Assembly (NCBI GenBank): GCA_036389375.1
Contig: DASVQA010000186.1
Location: 1 to 16,652, forward strand
Origin: QHXQ01 sp036389375
GTDB taxonomy: Bacteria; Acidobacteriota; Blastocatellia; Pyrinomonadales; Pyrinomonadaceae
Length of the DNA stretch: 16,652 nucleotides
Reading direction: 5' to 3'
Part shown: piece by piece, positions 13,114 to 16,652 of the stretch
Layout: each line of letters begins with the position of its first letter
How positions within the stretch are numbered: the stretch's first letter is position 1
Program-made: the position numbers and the translations under genes
Notes under the pieces: model-generated
Told to the model about the DNA's origin: nothing
What the model saw: the letters and a program-made list of their open reading frames with translations, nothing else
The model's database searches: none

Positions 13114-16071
13114 TTAGTCGCTCGCGGCCTGAAAGCGCGTGCGCGCGTGGGCGGTCGGCAGGGTGATGCGGAAGGTCGTGCCGCGCCCGGGCGCGCTATG
13201 GACGGTGATGTGCCCGGAGTGTTCCTGCACGATGCCGTAGCTGACGGCGAGACCGAGACCCGTGCCGCGCCCGACGCCCTTCGTCGTGAAGAAAGGATCG
13301 TAGATGCGCGCGACGTTTTCGGCCGCAATGCCGATGCCGGTATCGGCAACTTCGACCGTGACGGTGTCGCCGCCATCGGTCGCGGTCGCAAGTTTGATGT
13401 GCCCCCCGGCGGGAAGCGCGTCGCGCGCGTTGAGCAGTAGATTCGTGAAGACCTGTTGCAGTTTGCCGCTGTTGCCATAGGCGGGCGGAAGCTGCGGGTC
13501 GTAGGCGCGCTCGATCTCGACCTGACTCTGGCGCAGTTGCGGCTCAAGCAGTTGCAGCGTGTCGTCGAGCACGTGATTGAGATCAACTGCGCCGAACTCG
13601 GTAACCGTGCCGGTGCGCGAGAAGTTGAGCAGGTTATTGACGATGCCTGTGGCGCGCTCGGTCTGGCGATTGATCTTCTGCAAGAGGGCATGCTTGGGAT
13701 CGGTCTCGGCGAGCATGCCCAAAAGCATCTGTGTGTAGCTTGAGACGCCTGTGAGCGGCGTGTTGATCTCGTGCGCGACGCCGGCCGCTAAGAGACCGAT
13801 GGACGAGAGTTTTTCGCGCTGCTGCAACTGTTCTTCGAGCCGGACGCGCCCCGTCACGTCTTCAAGCACGACGAGCGCGCCCGTGTGTTCGCCGCTGGCC
13901 GTGCGGCGCAAAGGCGCGATGGCGATATTGAGGATGAGCGAGCGCCCGTCGCGCGTCGCCGTGTGCAGTTTGTAGATGTGGCGCACGTCGCCGAGCGCCC
14001 ACGCGTCTGCGCCGAGCACTTGCGCCAACGTCTCGGTGAAGTCCTCGGCAAAGAGGTCTTCGACGTGCTGGCCCGTCGCTTCGTCGCGGCGCACGCCCAA
14101 CAGTTCTTCGAGCGCGCTGTTGCAGCCCGTGATACACCCCTCAGGGTCAACGGCGAGTAGCCCGACGTTGATCGATTCGATGATCGATTCGTTAAACTCT
14201 TTCAATAGCTCAAGCTCGGTCGCGCGCTCGTGCTGCTCTTGATAGAGCAGGCTGTTCTCAATCGCCACGGCGACGTAGCCGGAGACGGTGCGTAAGATTT
14301 CGAGGTCTTCGGATGACAGCAACTCGCCGCCGGTCGAACGCCCAAGCCCGATGACCGCGACCATGCGCCCGCGCACGACGCACGGCACGTAGTAGTGGAG
14401 CGCGCGGCGCACGTAACCGCTCGCCGCGCCGTCGAACGGAATTTCGATGTCGTCGGCGCGCACGATGCCTTCGGCAGCGGAACGCGCGCGGATCATCTCG
14501 CGGAAGTCCGGCGGCACGCTCAACTCTTGGCCCAGACCGACCGAGCGCGCGACGCGATAACCCGAAGGCGCGCTGTTGTCTTCGATGAAGATGGCGACGC
14601 GCGCCACGCCTAAGACCTGTTGCAGCCGTTCCACGAGCGCGTCGAGCAGTGGTTCGAGCGCGGTCGTGGCGGAGAGCGTGCGCCCGAAATCGAGGACGCC
14701 CTGCCGCAGATCATAGCGCTCGCCGTAAAAGAGCCGGTCAACACGCACCTGCAAGAAATTCTTGAGCGGCGCGGCGCTCATCACAATGCCCGCCATGCCG
14801 AGCACAGAGACGATGACGCGCAAAGTGATCACGCCCGGCGTCATCGCGCCGCCAAAGGCGTAGAGACCGGCTACGTACACGACCGTGCCGAGCAGGAGCG
14901 CGATGGTCAGCGTCGTGAGCGCGTAGACGGCGGCGCGCCGCACGACCACGTCCACGTCCATCAAACGGTAACGCACGACCGAGTTGCCGAACGTGAGCGG
15001 GATCAGGACGAGCGGCACGACGGCCGCATCTGTGAGCCAGCGCCGCGTCTCGGCGTTGGCGGCGGTCGTTGCGTCGCCGAACAGGTAGCCGATGGCGTAG
15101 AGCAGCGTGAACGGCGTGATCGCCAGCGCCGACCCCCAAACCACCCACTTCAACTGCTGCCGGACGACCGCGTTCCGGCTCAACCAGAAGCGCCGGATCA
15201 GGATCGCCGCGCCCACCACGAGCGCCGTCGCAAGGTGCGCGAACTCGGCCTTGTAGAGCCAATCGCCGATGAAATCAACCGAGACGTTTAAGCGCACGGC
15301 CGGGGCAAACTGCACGACGGCGGTCAAGAGCACCAGCACCATCGCGGGCACGTAGAGCAGCGTCGCCGCCGCGCGGTGATTGCGCTCGAAGAGTTGTCGG
15401 CGCACCGGATAGATCGCGCAGAAGTGCAGGAATAGCGGCGCGAACAGAATGGCCGCCGCGTCGTCGAGGAAGGCAATGGCCAGATCGAGATCTTCGTAAG
15501 CGCCGGTCGGCTTGTAGAAATGAAAGACGAAGGCGGCGAGGCAGAGCGTGACGAAGTGCAGCACGAACGGCGCGCGCGCGCCCTGCTTGAAGAGGACGAA
15601 GAGACCGACGAGCAGGTAGACGATGCCGATGAAGTTCAGGTAGTAGTCGCGCGTCGTGCGGCTGGCAACGGGGCTGAGGTCGGAGAGATAAAGATCGTAG
15701 AAGCGCGTGTCTTCGGGAAACGACGGCCGCTCGATCCGGTAGACGAGTCGCCCGCCCGGCTTGCTCGCCTCTTCCAGATAAATCTGCACGTCGGCGGCCG
15801 AGACGACCGGCTCGAAGTTGACCTCGTCCGTGCTGATGGCGATGAGCCGGTCGCCGGGTTGCAAGCCGAGCACGCCCGCACGGCTCGCCGGCGCGTTGGG
15901 CGCAACAGCGCGCGCGAAGATGCCGTCCTTCGTCTGCTTCCACTCGACGCCGTCGGTCAAGGGCGGCTTGTGCGTGAGGCGCTGCGCGAAGTTGAGCGCG
16001 CCGGCCGCGACGAGCAAGGCCGTCGCTAGCAGCAGCACCCACGTCCGCGTTGTCAGCACCGATCCCTTCAC
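13114..16071 (-). CDS. PDZ/multi-TM/GAF/PAS sensor histidine kinase
   Basis: A 985-residue membrane histidine kinase starting at GTG (complement of 16069-16071), with AAAGGAT eight bases upstream. Order of parts: one membrane segment (10-27); a PDZ domain (about 38-116, with VAPNAPASRAGVLGLQPGDRLIAI) expected outside the membrane; about eight or nine further membrane segments (145-435); GAF (about 465-608); PAS (about 625-735); HisKA with phospho-acceptor His767 in GVAHEINTPL; and HATPase with N box NLLLNARDAL, G1 VADTGIGIA, F box DPFFTTK and G2 GRGTGLGLAVSYG. All catalytic boxes are intact. The helix-PDZ-multi-helix input layout resembles the quorum sensor ComP of Bacillus, though the kinase core is NtrB-like. 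The NtrC-type regulator on the same strand is its likely partner. The 174-base gap before the next gene leaves room for a separate promoter. Confidence 0.95.
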   Translation of the reverse strand: MKGSVLTTRTWVLLLATALLVAAGALNFAQRLTHKPPLTDGVEWKQTKDGIFARAVAPNAPASRAGVLGLQPGDRLIAISTDEVNFEPVVSAADVQIYLEEASKPGGRLVYRIERPSFPEDTRFYDLYLSDLSPVASRTTRDYYLNFIGIVYLLVGLFVLFKQGARAPFVLHFVTLCLAAFVFHFYKPTGAYEDLDLAIAFLDDAAAILFAPLFLHFCAIYPVRRQLFERNHRAAATLLYVPAMVLVLLTAVVQFAPAVRLNVSVDFIGDWLYKAEFAHLATALVVGAAILIRRFWLSRNAVVRQQLKWVVWGSALAITPFTLLYAIGYLFGDATTAANAETRRWLTDAAVVPLVLIPLTFGNSVVRYRLMDVDVVVRRAAVYALTTLTIALLLGTVVYVAGLYAFGGAMTPGVITLRVIVSVLGMAGIVMSAAPLKNFLQVRVDRLFYGERYDLRQGVLDFGRTLSATTALEPLLDALVERLQQVLGVARVAIFIEDNSAPSGYRVARSVGLGQELSVPPDFREMIRARSAAEGIVRADDIEIPFDGAASGYVRRALHYYVPCVVRGRMVAVIGLGRSTGGELLSSEDLEILRTVSGYVAVAIENSLLYQEQHERATELELLKEFNESIIESINVGLLAVDPEGCITGCNSALEELLGVRRDEATGQHVEDLFAEDFTETLAQVLGADAWALGDVRHIYKLHTATRDGRSLILNIAIAPLRRTASGEHTGALVVLEDVTGRVRLEEQLQQREKLSSIGLLAAGVAHEINTPLTGVSSYTQMLLGMLAETDPKHALLQKINRQTERATGIVNNLLNFSRTGTVTEFGAVDLNHVLDDTLQLLEPQLRQSQVEIERAYDPQLPPAYGNSGKLQQVFTNLLLNARDALPAGGHIKLATATDGGDTVTVEVADTGIGIAAENVARIYDPFFTTKGVGRGTGLGLAVSYGIVQEHSGHITVHSAPGRGTTFRITLPTAHARTRFQAASD

Positions 16072-16396
16072 GGCAGCAAATCCTTTCGCGCGCCCCTAGC
16101 TAAACCGATACAATAAAAGCAATTGATGTTCCAATTTACGCGCCTGCCGCGCAGCCGTCTGCGCGCCGGCTACGAACCTTAAAACCTGCAACGCATCGCG
16201 CGACGGCGCAGACTCCACGCGCAGGCGCTCGGCCGCCGCAACACAGCCTGCGTCTAAAAATACGCCACACCCGATCCGATTTTTTGTATATCTCCGAGAT
16301 TTTGGAGGATAAAGCACTGACGAGTGGCAAGTGACGAATAACGAGTTAAGCACTGCTGCTTGCTCGTCAATCGTCACCTGTCACTTGGCGCTGCCT
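16072..16396. other. 325-base spacer upstream of the kinase gene
   Basis: No convincing gene. The part nearest the kinase holds its ribosome-binding site and AT-rich sequence, including TTGGAA and TTGCTTTTATTGTATC on the minus strand, which could form a weak promoter. Further upstream are a short hairpin-like CTCC...GGAG around 16292-16307 and the long imperfect hairpin at 16328-16387. An open frame on the minus strand (16096-16377) has no recognisable content and spans the hairpin, so I treat it as non-coding. Confidence 0.5.
16328..16387. repeat. Long imperfect hairpin after the barrel-protein gene
   Basis: The left arm CAAGTGACGAATAACGAG (16328-16345) is an imperfect complement of 16363-16387, in which GTGAC-like units occur twice. 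The centre forms AAGCA-CTGC-TGCTT (16348-16361). It begins ten bases after the stop of the minus-strand gene at 16397, so it may terminate or stabilise that transcript. The GTGAC/GACGA repeat style is like dispersed repeats common in spacers of some bacterial genomes. Confidence 0.5.
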
Positions 16397-16652
16397 TTAA
16401 AATCTGACCGAGATGCCGCCACGCACCGAGCGGCGCGTGTTGCCGACGAGAACGAGTGTGTCGCCGTCATCAACGCCACATTGCGCGTCGAGCAGGTTGC
16501 GCGCGTCGAGTATGGCCTCGGCGCGCAGCGGTAGGCCGAAGGTTGGCAAGTCTTGTGTGACGAAGATGCTCAAAGACGGATCGAAGACGGCGAGTTGACC
16601 GGCGAACGGATCAATCGCAAAGACGGCGGCGCGGGGTGAGAAGCGCAGCACT
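16397..16652 (-). CDS. C-terminal end of a probable outer-membrane beta-barrel (TonB-dependent receptor-like) protein
   Basis: Eighty-four sense codons are visible and the frame is open to the right edge, so only the C-terminus is present and the GTG at 16651 is not a true start. Alternating hydrophobic residues suggest barrel strands: LSIFVTQDLP, LPLRAEAILDARNLLDA, DTLVLVGNT and RRSVRGGISVRF. The DARNLLD segment resembles the NLFD-type stretch near the end of TonB-dependent receptors, and the terminal Phe is the usual outer-membrane insertion signal. A receptor is the best guess; another barrel protein is possible. A large hairpin follows the stop. Confidence 0.55.
   Translation of the reverse strand, partial: VLRFSPRAAVFAIDPFAGQLAVFDPSLSIFVTQDLPTFGLPLRAEAILDARNLLDAQCGVDDGDTLVLVGNTRRSVRGGISVRF

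Noticed and set aside
14620..15291. A 223-codon plus-strand frame opposite the kinase membrane region.
   Set aside because: His/Arg/Glu-rich translation typical of the antisense of hydrophobic GC-rich code.
16281..16310. CTCC...GGAG stem near a T run as an intrinsic terminator.
   Set aside because: The T run lies on the wrong side of the stem for the plus strand, and on the minus strand the stem is followed by A-rich sequence.
16096..16377. A 93-codon minus-strand frame just upstream of the kinase.
   Set aside because: It spans the imperfect hairpin, starts at GTG without a good ribosome site, and has no recognisable content.

Overview
The window is GC-rich, densely coded bacterial DNA with short intergenic gaps. 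I see no rRNA, tRNA, CRISPR array, insertion sequence or prophage gene. The best guess at origin is an Acidobacteriota genome, probably of the Blastocatellia type. This is an inference from the style of the small XRE regulator at 4750, the RskA-like exported protein and the large PDZ-GAF-PAS histidine kinase. No phylogenetic marker is present.

Layout, left to right. (1) 1-690, minus strand: an unrecognised gene running off the left edge, and upstream of it a small antibiotic-biosynthesis-monooxygenase (ABM) family protein. (2) 869-4064, plus strand: a subtilisin-family serine protease with an N-terminal Cys4 zinc-site-like module and no signal peptide, then a flavoprotein of the geranylgeranyl-reductase type fused to a GNAT acetyltransferase. 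(3) 4074-5478: a basic protein of unknown function (minus), divergent from an XRE regulator (plus). The leader between them is unusually rich in inverted repeats, and one covers the regulator's Shine-Dalgarno site. A small acidic protein follows. (4) 5547-9652: on the minus strand an AraC-type regulator, a four-helix membrane protein and a D-2-hydroxyacid dehydrogenase; divergently on the plus strand a DASS/CitT-type dicarboxylate transporter. This looks like an organic-acid uptake and reduction locus with its own regulator. (5) 9667-16071, minus strand: a 985-residue PDZ/multi-TM/GAF/PAS histidine kinase, an exported protein with two RskA-like domains, an NtrC-type sigma-54-dependent response regulator, and a DUF433/DUF5615 toxin-antitoxin-like pair. 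(6) 16072-16652: a hairpin-containing spacer, then the C-terminal end of a probable outer-membrane beta-barrel protein that runs off the right edge.

Region 5 is a plausible complete signalling unit: membrane sensor, sigma-54 activator and a surface or periplasmic protein between them. Region 2 is the most unusual protein chemistry: an intracellular-looking protease next to a flavin reductase/acetyltransferase fusion. Region 3 has the most unusual non-coding architecture. All functions come from reading motifs by eye; no database search was run.
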